DNA from: SAR116 cluster alpha proteobacterium HIMB100
GTDB lineage: Bacteria > Pseudomonadota > Alphaproteobacteria > Puniceispirillales > Puniceispirillaceae
Length of the DNA stretch: 64,000 bases
Direction of reading: 5' to 3'
Assembly: GCA_000238815.2 (NCBI GenBank)
Contig: AFXB01000010.1
Coordinates: 62,001 to 126,000, forward strand
This document shows, piece by piece, positions 22,704 to 33,211 of the stretch. Made by a program: the position numbers and the translations under genes. The notes beneath the pieces were generated by a model. That model had not been told where the DNA came from. It made no database searches and saw only the letters and a program-made list of their open reading frames with translations. Each line of letters starts with the position of its first letter. Positions within the stretch are counted from its first letter, which is position 1.

Positions 22704-22732
22704 CTTTACAGATAGATATAACATTCCCATAT
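22704..22732 (+). promoter_or_regulatory. candidate sigma-32-type promoter of rpoH
   Basis: CTTTACA (22704-22710) and TCCCATAT (22725-22732) are 14 bases apart and resemble the sigma-32 consensus CTTGAAA / CCCCATNT. The same spacing is seen in the better match before hsp20. Transcription would begin about 29 bases before the rpoH ATG. The -35 element is imperfect. Confidence 0.45.
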
Positions 22733-22767
22733 AACACTTAACATCTAACAGCAAAGAAGAGAGAGTG

Positions 22768-23673
22768 ATGAGCCGCAACGCCCTGATCCCCGCATTAACC
22801 CCGGAAGGCAGCCTGTCCCGTTATATGGAACAGATCCGCCAGTTCCCGATGCTGGAAGCGGATGAGGAATATATGCTGGCCCGGTCTTTTGCTGAACGCG
22901 GCGATGTGGAGGCGGCACATAAGCTGGTGACCAGCCATCTGCGGCTTGTGGCCAAAATCGCCATGGGTTATCGCGGCTATGGCCTGCCTGTGGCGGACCT
23001 GATTTCCGAAGGTAATCTGGGCATGATGCATGCGGTCAAGAAATTTGACCCGGATAAGGGCTTCCGGCTGGCCACCTATGCAATGTGGTGGATCAAAGCC
23101 TCTATTCAGGAATATGTGCTGCGCTCCTGGTCTCTGGTGAAAATCGGCACCACCGCGTCCCAGAAAAAGCTGTTTTTCAATCTGCGCCGCATCAAGGGCC
23201 AGATTGGCGCAATTGACCGCGGCGATCTGAAGCCAGAAGATGTTACCCATATCGCGGATGAGCTGAATGTTTCTGAAAAAGATGTAATGTCGATGAACCA
23301 GCGCATGTCAGGCGGCGACCAGTCGCTGAACGCGCCTCTGGCTACCGCGCCTGGGGAAGAGGGCGGCGAATGGCAGGACTGGCTGGAAGATGACCGGCCG
23401 GATCAGGAAACCCGCTTTGCTGAGGCAGAAGAGCTGGATAAACGCCAGGCCCTGATGATGGACGCAATGGCCGGCCTGAATGAACGGGAAGTGCGAATAA
23501 TTGAGGCCAGGCGCCTGGCCGAACCGCCGCTGACCTTAGAAGAGCTGGCCACCGAATTTGGCGTCAGCCGCGAGCGTATCCGCCAGATTGAGGTCCGCGC
23601 CTTTGAAAAATTATCGCAAGCCGTTCTAGCAAAAGCGGATGAGATGAAATTACTGCCCGCCACTGAAGGGTGA
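22768..23673 (+). CDS. rpoH: RNA polymerase heat-shock sigma factor RpoH (sigma-32)
   Basis: RpoH directs RNA polymerase to heat-shock promoters. The 301-residue protein has sigma regions 1.2 and 2 (ASHLRLVAKIAMGYRGYGLPVADLISEGN-type core, with ATYAMWWIKASIQEY), the RpoH box QKKLFFNLRR that separates it from other group 2/3 sigmas, and region 4 with helix-turn-helix LEELATEFGVSRERIRQIE. ATG at 22768 was preferred to the GTG three bases earlier; a purine-rich AGAAGAGAGAG lies just upstream. A strong terminator follows at 23720. It probably drives hsp20 in this same window. Confidence 0.95.
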   Translation: MSRNALIPALTPEGSLSRYMEQIRQFPMLEADEEYMLARSFAERGDVEAAHKLVTSHLRLVAKIAMGYRGYGLPVADLISEGNLGMMHAVKKFDPDKGFRLATYAMWWIKASIQEYVLRSWSLVKIGTTASQKKLFFNLRRIKGQIGAIDRGDLKPEDVTHIADELNVSEKDVMSMNQRMSGGDQSLNAPLATAPGEEGGEWQDWLEDDRPDQETRFAEAEELDKRQALMMDAMAGLNEREVRIIEARRLAEPPLTLEELATEFGVSRERIRQIEVRAFEKLSQAVLAKADEMKLLPATEG

Positions 23674-23697
23674 ATGAAAAACAGAATCGATAAACAT

Positions 23698-23713
23698 AAA
23701 CCGGTACCGGTTT
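23698..23713. repeat. 16-bp perfect palindrome after rpoH
   Basis: AAACCGGTACCGGTTT is its own reverse complement and lies 25 bases after the rpoH stop and just before the terminator. It could form a cruciform or bind a dimeric protein; no role is known. Confidence 0.5.
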
Positions 23714-23719
23714 TGTCCG

Positions 23720-23751
23720 GCGGGTGAGCCTCCCCCCTCACCCGCTTTTTT
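23720..23751 (+). terminator. rho-independent terminator after rpoH
   Basis: A 9-bp perfect stem (GCGGGTGAG / CTCACCCGC) with an 8-base C-rich loop is followed by TTTTTT. It separates rpoH from the brnTA module. Confidence 0.92.
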
Positions 23752-23840
23752 GTGCCCAGGCTTTTACGATTTTTTAAGATGTGTTGGTGTAGACTTGCCC
23801 ATCACAAGAGAGAAGAAGCCCTTTCTTGACTTCATTTTTA

Positions 23841-23852
23841 TTGTATATACAA
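23841..23852. promoter_or_regulatory. palindromic candidate operator of brnTA
   Basis: TTGTATATACAA is a perfect 12-bp palindrome 17 bases before the brnT start codon and directly before its ribosome binding site. BrnA-type antitoxins repress their own operon, so this is the natural operator candidate. Its use is inferred from position and symmetry only. Confidence 0.5.
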
Positions 23853-23868
23853 CAAAGGAGTTCAGGTT

Positions 23869-24141
23869 GTGTTATGTGAGTGGGATGAAGATAAACGAAC
23901 GGCCAACCTTGCAAAGCATAAGCTTAATTTTGCTAAGGCTGTGCGGCTGAACTGGCAGACGGCGTTAACCATCCAAAGCGTGCATGCTAGGGAGGTACGC
24001 CATATCACGCTGGCGGAAATGAAAGAAAGGCTGTACACGCTGGTCTGGACATGGCGCGCAGAGGTGATGCGCCTGATCAGCTTCAGACGCGCCAATAACA
24101 GGGAAATAGACCTCTATGAAAAAGCTGATCCGCAACAGTAA
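23869..24141 (+). CDS. brnT: BrnT-family ribonuclease toxin
   Basis: BrnT toxins are RelE-fold ribonucleases that halt translation when their antitoxin is lost. The 90-residue product has the family opening CEWDEDKRTANLAKHKLNF, the central segment REVRHITLAEMKERLYTLVW and the C-terminal MRLISFRRANNRE, which carries the Arg residues expected at the active site. The start is GTG at 23869 with AAAGGAG eight bases upstream. Its 3' end overlaps brnA by 26 bases, as is typical for toxin-first brnTA operons. It lies between two housekeeping genes, rpoH and purA, so acquisition is likely. Confidence 0.82.
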   Translation: MLCEWDEDKRTANLAKHKLNFAKAVRLNWQTALTIQSVHAREVRHITLAEMKERLYTLVWTWRAEVMRLISFRRANNREIDLYEKADPQQ

Positions 24142-24379
24142 AGCTGAAGAGGCCGCGATACAGGCGGCGATTGCCACAGACCCCGACACATGGGAGGTGA
24201 GCACGGCTGACCTCGCCCGGGCACAGCGCGGCCGCCCGCCCCTGCCACAGACAAAAATCGCGGTGTCTATCCGGTTTGATAAAGATGTTTTGGACGCGCT
24301 GAAGGCAGGCGGCAAAGGTTGGCAGTCACGTGCAAATGCCCTGCTGCGCCGCGCTCTTCACCTGGGGCCGAATAGCTGA
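24116..24379 (+). CDS. brnA: BrnA-family antitoxin
   Basis: BrnA neutralises BrnT and represses the operon. The 87-residue protein has an N-terminal region that would wrap the toxin and a C-terminal ribbon-helix-helix-like segment (KIAVSIRFDKDVLDALKAGG, then KGWQSRANALLRRAL) matching the family pattern of a strand with alternating residues followed by a G-K-G-x-Q turn. It overlaps brnT and ends seven bases before the convergent purA stop. Confidence 0.82.
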   Translation: MKKLIRNSKAEEAAIQAAIATDPDTWEVSTADLARAQRGRPPLPQTKIAVSIRFDKDVLDALKAGGKGWQSRANALLRRALHLGPNS

Positions 24380-24386
24380 CGCCTCC

Positions 24387-25700
<1,314 letters not shown>

Positions 25701-25727
25701 TTAACGTGAACTTATCTTATCAAATAT

Positions 25728-26945
25728 TTACTTATCAAGCGGCTCTGGCATGCCGCCCGCATCCCGCAGAATAAAGCTGCAGCCAAGGGCCTTTGCCTCA
25801 GCCTCTGCATCTGCCCCTTGCGTGCCATACAAAACATGGCGGCCCCGCTCAACCAGAGCCAGACCAGAAGCCAGGCCAACCTCTGCTGGGATATAAATCA
25901 CCGGGCTTTGCTGCGGGGCAGGCAGCGCGCGCAATACCCGTTCCATATAGACAGACAAACCCATTGCTTTTTCGTCATAACCGGTCACATAGGCCCCGCC
26001 TCTGGCAATCGCGCCTTTCAGGCCAGCCCCGAAAATCGAAAAGCTGATCGACGTGTGATAGCCATAGCCCTGCAAATCCAGCGGATCAAGCGTGATCGCG
26101 GCAGCAGGGATCAAGCTGTTCAAATTATCCGCCACAGCAATTAGCTCAGCTAACTGACCAGATGCTGCTTCAGGCAGGCGAGAGGCAATCGCTGACAGCC
26201 TGCTGCTGTCTGCACCGGACGCTTCCATCACCTCGGCCAGAACAGAAGCTGCATTTACCGGCAACTGGGTCAACCGCGTCAAATCTCGATCCGATATAGC
26301 AGCGAACATCTGCTGTTTCAGTTCGGCATCCATTGCCACTAATTCATCACCAAGAATGTCTTCAGCCAGGCGCGGCAAGCCCAGATCAATGGTCAGATCA
26401 GAAATACCGGCCTGACCAAGAGCCCTGACCCCCAGCATAATAATCTCTGTTGCGGCATGCTGATCATCACGGCCAATAATCTCTGCCCCGGCCTGAACCA
26501 ACTGACGTTCAGGGTTCAGAACATCCGGGACCACCCGCATCACCTCGCCGCCATAAGCAAGACGCAAGGGGCGCGGATAGCGGGCAAGCCGCGTGCCGGA
26601 AATCCGTGCAATCTGGGCCGTCATATCAGAACGCAGTGCCATCATCCGGCGTGAAATTGGATCCAGCAAGCGGAAGGTCTGGTCAGCCAATGCTGCCCCC
26701 GGCCCATCTGCCAGTAAGGTTTGCTCAAACTCCACCAAAGGCGGCTTAATCCGCTGATAGCCGAAAGCCGCAAAACAGGACAATACTGTATCCACAGCCT
26801 TGGCATCCTGTTCTGCTTGCGGGGCCAGAAGGTCGCTCAATCCTGAAGGCAGCAACCCCTGTGCAGCGGAACCAGATGAATCTGGTGATAGCGGCATAAC
26901 AGTGACATCAGAAGATGAACGATCAAAACTGTCAGAAGATGACAT
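25728..26945 (-). CDS. hisZ: ATP phosphoribosyltransferase regulatory subunit (HisZ)
   Basis: HisZ is a catalytically dead histidyl-tRNA synthetase homologue that activates the short HisG in the first step of histidine synthesis. The 405-residue protein shows the class II synthetase fold: FGYQRIKPPLVEFEQTL (motif 1 region), RMMALRSDMTAQIARI (motif 2 region) and GGAYVTGYDEKAMGLSVYMERVLRAL (motif 3 region). A Ser/Asp-rich N-terminal extension of about 30 residues precedes the core. No hisG is adjacent, so it must be elsewhere. The presence of HisZ implies a short-form HisG. Confidence 0.88.
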   Translation of the reverse strand: MSSSDSFDRSSSDVTVMPLSPDSSGSAAQGLLPSGLSDLLAPQAEQDAKAVDTVLSCFAAFGYQRIKPPLVEFEQTLLADGPGAALADQTFRLLDPISRRMMALRSDMTAQIARISGTRLARYPRPLRLAYGGEVMRVVPDVLNPERQLVQAGAEIIGRDDQHAATEIIMLGVRALGQAGISDLTIDLGLPRLAEDILGDELVAMDAELKQQMFAAISDRDLTRLTQLPVNAASVLAEVMEASGADSSRLSAIASRLPEAASGQLAELIAVADNLNSLIPAAAITLDPLDLQGYGYHTSISFSIFGAGLKGAIARGGAYVTGYDEKAMGLSVYMERVLRALPAPQQSPVIYIPAEVGLASGLALVERGRHVLYGTQGADAEAEAKALGCSFILRDAGGMPEPLDK

Positions 26946-27059
26946 GGTTTGCAGCCTGACGATAAAGATAAAGGACGGGCCGGGCCCACTCCAGCAGGCG
27001 GCCCAAATCTCCTATCTTCTAGCCTGTTTGCCGCATCGGGGCAAGCAGATCAGCATTAA

Positions 27060-28643
27060 TCAGGCGGAAAAGCGCAGATAATCAGCCCTGACCACTTGCG
27101 GCATATTCCTGATGGTCTGCAATGTATCTGGGGAAACAGCCTCATCTATCTCGACAAGGGCAATGGCCTCGCCACCAGCTTGCTTACGCCCCAGATGGAA
27201 CGTAGCGATGTTCACGCCCAATTCGCCCATCATACTGCCAAGAGCACCGATAAAGCCAGGTTTGTCATAATTACGCACATATAACATATTTTCTGGGAAG
27301 GCTGATTCTACAGAAATCCCCTGAACTTCAACCAAACGCGCCATATTGCCGCCGACCAATGTCCCGCAGACTGTACGCTCGCCACCTTTATAGGTAACCG
27401 TGAGGCGAAGCAGGCTTTCATAATCACAACGCCGGTCATGCCGCACAGTCGCCACCGCAATTTCATTCGCATGAGCCAGAGCGACAGCATTGACCATATT
27501 CACAGAATCCATCTTCGGACCCAGCAATCCCGCTAATGTTGATGCCAGGATTGGCTGTTCATTCAGACCAGCTGCCTTGCCGTCGAATTCCAGCTTCACC
27601 GCAGTTAAATTTTCAGTATCCAACTGGCCCAAGAACCTGCCCAACAGCGCGCCTAAAGTCATATATGGCTTCAAGACCGGTGCTTCTTCTGCGGTCACAG
27701 ACGCCATATTTATGGCGTTGGTCACAGCCCCTGTATTCAAATAATCAGCCATTTGTTCGGCAACCTGAAGGGCGACCTTTTCCTGAGCCTCAACCGTACT
27801 GGCCCCGAGATGAGGGGTAGCAATGAAGTTATCTGCTTCAAAAAGCGGATTATCTTTTGCAGGTTCTGTTTCAAACACATCCAGAGCCGCCCCGGCAACA
27901 TGTCCCGACTGCAAAGCCGCCAGCAATGCGTTTTCATCAACAAGTCCGCCACGTGCGCAATTGACAATCCGCACCCCTTTCTTGGTTTTGTTCAGCGCGT
28001 CTGCAGAAATGATATTCCGGGTAGCGTCTGTCAGGGGGGTATGAAGCGTGATGAAATCCGCTTTTTCCAAAAGCTCGTCCAGCTCAACCTTTTCTATCCC
28101 CAGAGTCTTGGCCCGCTCTTCGGTCAAGAAGGGATCATAGCCCATCACCTTCATCTTAAGACCCTGGGCCCGATCTGCCACAATCGCGCCGATATTCCCG
28201 CAACCGATCACGCCTAATTTCTTGCCGGAAATCTCGGTGCCCATAAATCTAGATTTTTCCCATTTGCTGGCAGCCGTTGACAGATGCGCTTGCGGTATTT
28301 GGCGGGCCAGCGCCAGCAGCATCGAAATGGCATGTTCTGCAGTAGTGACAGCGTTCCCGAACGGCGTGTTCATGACCACCACGCCAGACGCCGTGGCAGC
28401 GGCAATATCCACATTATCCACCCCAATACCGGCCCGGCCGACAACTTTTAACTGAGGTGCCTTATCCAGTAATTCGGCTGTAACTTTTGTTGCAGATCGG
28501 ATCGCCAGCCCATCATAATCGCTGATAATCTCAGCCAGCTCTTCAGGGCTTAACCCGGGCTTTACGTCAACTTCAATACCTGCCTCACGGAAGATATCCG
28601 CTGCGGCCGGGGCCAGCTTGTCGCTGATTAATACTTTAGTCAT
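27060..28643 (-). CDS. serA: D-3-phosphoglycerate dehydrogenase (SerA)
   Basis: SerA oxidises 3-phosphoglycerate to 3-phosphohydroxypyruvate, the first step of serine synthesis. The 527-residue type I enzyme has a 2-hydroxyacid dehydrogenase core with NAD motif GCGNIGAIVADRA, the catalytic Arg and Glu regions (NCARGGLVDE, ATPHLGASTVEAQ), an intervening domain and a C-terminal ACT domain (NYDKPGFIGALGSMMGELGVNIATFHLGR). The ACT domain suggests feedback control by serine. It follows serC by 28 bases and probably shares its transcript. Confidence 0.97.
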   Translation of the reverse strand: MTKVLISDKLAPAAADIFREAGIEVDVKPGLSPEELAEIISDYDGLAIRSATKVTAELLDKAPQLKVVGRAGIGVDNVDIAAATASGVVVMNTPFGNAVTTAEHAISMLLALARQIPQAHLSTAASKWEKSRFMGTEISGKKLGVIGCGNIGAIVADRAQGLKMKVMGYDPFLTEERAKTLGIEKVELDELLEKADFITLHTPLTDATRNIISADALNKTKKGVRIVNCARGGLVDENALLAALQSGHVAGAALDVFETEPAKDNPLFEADNFIATPHLGASTVEAQEKVALQVAEQMADYLNTGAVTNAINMASVTAEEAPVLKPYMTLGALLGRFLGQLDTENLTAVKLEFDGKAAGLNEQPILASTLAGLLGPKMDSVNMVNAVALAHANEIAVATVRHDRRCDYESLLRLTVTYKGGERTVCGTLVGGNMARLVEVQGISVESAFPENMLYVRNYDKPGFIGALGSMMGELGVNIATFHLGRKQAGGEAIALVEIDEAVSPDTLQTIRNMPQVVRADYLRFSA

Positions 28644-28671
28644 GATCGTGTCTCTTTTTCTTTACTGAAAT

Positions 28672-29820
28672 TTAATTTTTGCGTGCATTTTCGAAGGCCC
28701 AGTCCAGCCAGGGCGTCAGCGCAGCCATATCATCTGCATCAACCGTCGGCCCGCCCCACAGGCGCAAACCCGCAGGTGCGGTGCGATAAGCACCAATATC
28801 AAACGCCACCTCTTGTTCCGCCAGCAAGGTGACCATTTGTTTGGCAAAAGCAGACTGTGCCTCAGCATCCATCATTATCACGTCTGGATGGACCAGCTTT
28901 AAGCAAATAGATGTGGAGGACAGATGAGCGGTATCACTGCACAGAAAACCGCACCAGTCAGAGGCCGCCACGAAATCCTGAACAACCTTCAGATTGGCTT
29001 CAGAGCGTTTGATCAGACCGTGCAGGCCGCCTTGGGCTTCGGCCCAGTCCAGGGCAGCATGCAAATCTTCCACACAGAGCAGAGACGGCGTATTGATGGT
29101 ATCACCTCGGAAAATCCCCTCGATCAGTTGGCCGCCTTTGGTCAGCTGAAAAATCTTTGGCAGCGGCCAGGGCGGTGTATAGCTCTCCAGCCGACGGACC
29201 GCACGCGGCGACAGGATAATCACACCATGAGCCGCTTCCCCGCCCAATGATTTCTGCCAGCTGAAGGTGGTGATATCCAGCTTGGTCCAGTCCATCTCCA
29301 TCGCAAAGCAGGCAGAGGTGGCATCCGCGATGGTCAGCCCCTCTCTGTCATCCGAAATCCAGTTTGTATCAGGGACACGCACCCCCGATGTGGTGCCGTT
29401 AAAGGTGAATAAAACATCACGGGAAAAATCAACTTGTCCCAAATCGGGCAAATCGCCCCAATCTGCCTCTATAATGCGGCAATCATCGAGCTTGAGCTGT
29501 TTGGTGGCATCCGCTACCCATGTCTTGCCAAAAGATTCCCACGCCAGAACATCTGTGCCCCGTGCGCCCAGCACAGACCACATGGCCATTTCAACCGCAC
29601 CTGTATCAGACGCCGGCACAATACCCAGACGGTAATCGTCGGGCAGACCCAGCAGAGCAGACATGCGGTCAATAGCAGATGTTATTTTGGCTTTTGGGGC
29701 TTTGGCCCGATGCGAGCGGCCAAGGGCGGCTTCGCTGAGATGGGCAGGGGTCCACCCGGTGAATTTCTTCGTTGGCCCGGATGAAAAATGCGGAGACAAC
29801 GGCCGGTTTTTCGGCGTCAT
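28672..29820 (-). CDS. serC: phosphoserine aminotransferase (SerC)
   Basis: SerC converts phosphohydroxypyruvate to phosphoserine with PLP, after SerA. The 382-residue protein belongs to the class V aminotransferase subgroup found in Alphaproteobacteria. The PLP Lys is Lys190 in [14 protein letters not shown], and the N-terminus has FSSGPTKK. The leader before the ATG contains a good promoter and a compact hairpin, described separately. It heads a serC-serA unit. Confidence 0.95.
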   Translation of the reverse strand: MTPKNRPLSPHFSSGPTKKFTGWTPAHLSEAALGRSHRAKAPKAKITSAIDRMSALLGLPDDYRLGIVPASDTGAVEMAMWSVLGARGTDVLAWESFGKTWVADATKQLKLDDCRIIEADWGDLPDLGQVDFSRDVLFTFNGTTSGVRVPDTNWISDDREGLTIADATSACFAMEMDWTKLDITTFSWQKSLGGEAAHGVIILSPRAVRRLESYTPPWPLPKIFQLTKGGQLIEGIFRGDTINTPSLLCVEDLHAALDWAEAQGGLHGLIKRSEANLKVVQDFVAASDWCGFLCSDTAHLSSTSICLKLVHPDVIMMDAEAQSAFAKQMVTLLAEQEVAFDIGAYRTAPAGLRLWGGPTVDADDMAALTPWLDWAFENARKN

Positions 29821-29844
29821 GGCGAACCTCTTCTCAAAATGTGA

Positions 29845-29862
29845 CTGTCCGTTGGGGGACAG
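29845..29862 (-). ncRNA. hairpin leader of serC (possible serC RNA motif)
   Basis: On the minus strand CTGTCC and GGACAG (29857-29862 and 29845-29850) pair around a 6-base loop, 24 bases before the serC ATG and close to the predicted transcription start. A conserved leader RNA called the serC motif is known upstream of serC in Alphaproteobacteria. Position and size agree, but I cannot test the consensus here. Confidence 0.35.
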
Positions 29863-29875
29863 CGGCCCATTGCAG

Positions 29876-29903
29876 AAGATAATCAGCCGACTAAAAATGT
29901 CAA
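29876..29903 (-). promoter_or_regulatory. sigma-70-type promoter of serC-serA
   Basis: Reading the minus strand, TTGACA (29903-29898) and TATCTT (29881-29876) are separated by 16 bases. Transcription would start near 29869 and give a leader of about 50 bases that begins with the serC hairpin. The -35 is a perfect match to consensus. Confidence 0.6.
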
Positions 29904-29944
29904 GAAGACGACATCAGATTTTTTTTTGAAAATATGAACCGCCC

Positions 29945-31297
29945 CTATCCGGCTGCGTGCTTCAGCGCGGTGACCAGCTGATCCATGGCGGTATCAAGAC
30001 GGGCTTCATCTGTCGCCTCAACCATCACGCGGATCAGGGGTTCTGTGCCAGACGGGCGCAACAACACACGCCCTTGCGTGCCCAGATAAGCTTCTGCCTT
30101 GGCAACCGCCATCTTTATCCGTTCATCTCCCAGAACGGCTTTATCCATATCTTTCAGATTCACCAGCTTTTGCGGCACAGGCGTAAAACAGGACAGAATC
30201 TCAGACGCGGCCTTGCCTGTCCGGCACATCACAGACAACAGCTGCAAAGCGGCGATCAGCCCGTCACCGGTACGTGTCAGCTCTGGCAGCAGAATATGGC
30301 CTGACGGCTCTCCGCCCAGGCTGCTGTTTGTTTTCACCATCCGTTCGTGAATATAGCGGTCACCAACCGCCGCCCGTTCAAACCCGATACCGTTTTCGGC
30401 CAATATTGTTTCCAGGCCTAAATTGCTCATCACCGTACCCACCACAGGGCCGGTCAATGTGCCTTGTGCCTTGGCCTCCAGCGCCAGCGCGGCGATAATC
30501 TGATCCCCATCACAAATGCGGCCTGTTTCATCTGCCAGGATCAGGCGGTCAGCATCCCCGTCAAGGCAGATACCGATATCCGCCCCGGCCTCTGCAACAG
30601 CCTTCGCCATTGCCGCAGGGGCGGTTGCCCCGCAGTTCAGATTGATGTTCATCCCGTCAGGGGCCACCCCCAGAGGCACAATATCCGCGCCCAGCTCAAC
30701 CAGCGTGTCCGGGGCGGTCCGGTAAGCCGCGCCATGTGCACAATCCACCACAATCCGCATCCCCGACAAGGACTGGGTGGTGTCAAAAGTGGCTTTGGCA
30801 AATTCCATATAGCGTTGGGCCGAATTCACAATCCGGCGTGCCCGGCCCAGCCCCTCTGCTACGGCCAGCGCGATTGACCCCTGCATCAGGTTTGAAATTT
30901 CAGCTTCAATCCCGTCATCCAGCTTATGGCCGTCCGGCCCGAATAATTTAATCCCATTATCATGATGCGGGTTATGAGAGGCAGAAATCATCACCCCGAA
31001 ATCCGCCCGCAAAGAATGGGTCAGGTACGATACGGCCGCGGTCGGCACAGGCCCCAACAGGCGGCAGTTAATCCCGATAGAGGTAAAGCCCGCCACCAGC
31101 GCGGATTCCAGCATATAGCCGGACAGGCGCGTATCCTTGCCGATCACCACCATCGGGTTGGTCATCCGCCCGTCATCAGCGGTTTTATCGGCAAACCAGC
31201 GCCCCGCCGCCAGCGCCAGCCGGACCACGGATTCCGCCCGCATCGGGCCGGTATTAATGCGTGCGCGCACCCCGTCTGTGCCGAAAATTCCTGCCAT
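29945..31297 (-). CDS. glmM: phosphoglucosamine mutase (GlmM)
   Basis: GlmM interconverts glucosamine-6-P and glucosamine-1-P on the way to UDP-GlcNAc. The 450-residue protein has the N-terminal signature GIFGTDGVRA, the phosphoserine loop ISASHNPHHDNGIK (Ser107 is the phosphorylated residue), the metal loop DGDADR and the C-terminal phosphate-binding RPSGTEPLIRVM. In many relatives it follows folP directly. Here a 3.2-kb accessory patch separates the two. Confidence 0.97.
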   Translation of the reverse strand: MAGIFGTDGVRARINTGPMRAESVVRLALAAGRWFADKTADDGRMTNPMVVIGKDTRLSGYMLESALVAGFTSIGINCRLLGPVPTAAVSYLTHSLRADFGVMISASHNPHHDNGIKLFGPDGHKLDDGIEAEISNLMQGSIALAVAEGLGRARRIVNSAQRYMEFAKATFDTTQSLSGMRIVVDCAHGAAYRTAPDTLVELGADIVPLGVAPDGMNINLNCGATAPAAMAKAVAEAGADIGICLDGDADRLILADETGRICDGDQIIAALALEAKAQGTLTGPVVGTVMSNLGLETILAENGIGFERAAVGDRYIHERMVKTNSSLGGEPSGHILLPELTRTGDGLIAALQLLSVMCRTGKAASEILSCFTPVPQKLVNLKDMDKAVLGDERIKMAVAKAEAYLGTQGRVLLRPSGTEPLIRVMVEATDEARLDTAMDQLVTALKHAAG

Positions 31298-31466
31298 TTT
31301 GCGCTGCCTTTTACTGGTGCTGTTGCCCTGGCCTGACTATAGGCCGGACGGCCCCGGATTGTCCAGATTTCGGAAAGCGGGTAAAAATTTGGCTCATCTT
31401 TACGGAATGTTAACCCCCTTTTGTTATGCTGTGCGCTTCTGACCAGACAGATCTGAGGGGGAGCAG

Positions 31467-33172
31467 ATGGCAGAAACACGGACGCTGGATTTGGCGCGCA
31501 ATCACCTGCTTTATGGTGACTGTCTTGAGATGCTGGACTGGGTACCGGACGGATGGGTTGACCTGATCTATCTCGACCCGCCATTTAAATCGGATACTGA
31601 TTATAATATGCTGTTCGGCTCAGAGACAGGTGAGGACAAGCCTTTGCCGATACATGGTACTGGAATGCCGCGCATGATACGGTCTATCTGCGCCTTCTCG
31701 AACGCCAGGGGGCGGTTGGCCGCGTCACAGAAGCGATGTTCATGATGCTGGGCAAATGCGGCATGCTGGTCTATGTCCTGTTTATGACAGAACGGCTGAT
31801 TGAACTGCAGCGCGTCCTGAAGCCCACAGGCAGTTTGTATCTTCATTGTGACCCGACCGCCAGTCACTATCTGAAGCTTGCAATGGATGCGGTGTTCGGC
31901 TCAGCCATGTTCAGAAATGAGGTGGTGTGGAGACGGGCGATATCTCACAATGACGCTAGACGGATCGGGCGTATCTCAGACAGAATATTCTTCTACACCA
32001 AGTCAGACAAATTCATCTGGAACGGGGACGCGGTCAGAACACCATGAACAGAAAGAGAGCTTCGGACAGCCTTTCCCAGCAAAGACAAACGGGGCTTTTA
32101 CCACAAAGATAATTTAACCCGTCCGTCTCATGGCCAAACTTCCGGTGAATCCTTAAAACCCTGGAGGGGCTATGATATCGGCTCACGAGGGCGCGTCTGG
32201 TCAGCCCCGAAACGCGGTTCTTACGCTGACTATATAGACCGTCATGTCATTCCGGGTTATCGCCAGATTGAGGGCATTCATGACCGTCTGGATAAGCTGG
32301 ACGAGCATGACATGATTGCTCACCCTGAAACCGGATTTTGGCCGAGCCTGAAAAAATATGAAGCCTCTGATCTCGGCAACCCTATTCAAGATATTATTCT
32401 CGATCCGATTGGTTTCACCAACTATTCAGTGTCCAACAGTGAATATCTCGGCTAACCGACCCAAAAACCGCTCGGGCTTTTAGAAAAGTTCATCCCTGTA
32501 TCAAGCAATGAAGGGGATGTTGTGCTTGATCCGTTCTGCGGCTGCGGGACGGCGGTTGATGCGGCACAAGCCCTTGGCCGCCGCTGGGCAGGCATGGATG
32601 TCTCTGTTCTGGCTATAAATGCGATCCGTGCCCGTCTGGAAGATGTGCATGGGACAAATGTGATGACGGATGTTGAGGTGACCGGCATTCCGACCAGTCT
32701 GGAAGCCGCGCGTATGCTGTTTCAAAGAGACCCGTTTGAATTTGAACGCTGGGCGGTTGACCTTGTGGGGGCAGAACCAAACAAGAAACAGGTCGGTGAC
32801 AGCGGCTCAGATGGCGAACTGACCTTCCCGTCTACAGATAAAAAACGCGCCCAGCGCGGTGTTGTCTCGGGGAAAGGCGGGGCGAATGTAAATCCAGCTA
32901 TGGTCCGCGACTTACGCGGGACAGTGGAAGCGATGAATGCCGCAATGGGCGTTCTGGTTCTGATGAAGTCCTCGACACGTGGCATGGTAACAGAAGCCGC
33001 CAAAGCAGGGCTGTGGACAGACGATTTCACTGACCGAAACTGGCCAAAATTACAAATTATCACAGTTGCTGAACTGTTAGACGGCAGACAGCCCGATATG
33101 CCCAACCCGCGCAACCCCTACACCAAAGCCACCCACACCCACAGTGATTCACGACAGGAGGAATTGTTGTGA
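31467..33172 (+). pseudogene. decayed DNA methyltransferase with C-terminal nuclease-like domain
   Basis: The reading frame encodes a beta-type DNA methyltransferase in three broken pieces. The start has GGGGGAG before the ATG and the catalytic motif LDPPF at about residue 36. A one-base deletion near 31637-31640 shifts the frame: after LFGSETGED the family sequence resumes as AFADTWYWN one frame away. That frame then has an in-frame TGA at 32045-32047 and a TAA at 32453-32455, which replaces the Tyr codon of the usual GYPTQKP motif. Downstream the SAM motif LDPFCGCGTAVDAA and an Mrr-like nuclease domain (FERWAVDLVGA, VNPAMVRDLRGTVE) remain readable to 33172. An intact protein would have about 568 residues. 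Confidence 0.85.
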
Positions 33173-33211
33173 CTTAAAGACTTATTTTTTATTGATTTTC
33201 TTCACATCAGA

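Noticed and set aside
23826-23849. sigma-70 promoter of brnT (TTGACT ... TATATA)
   Set aside because: The spacer between the two boxes is only about 12 bases, too short for a normal promoter.
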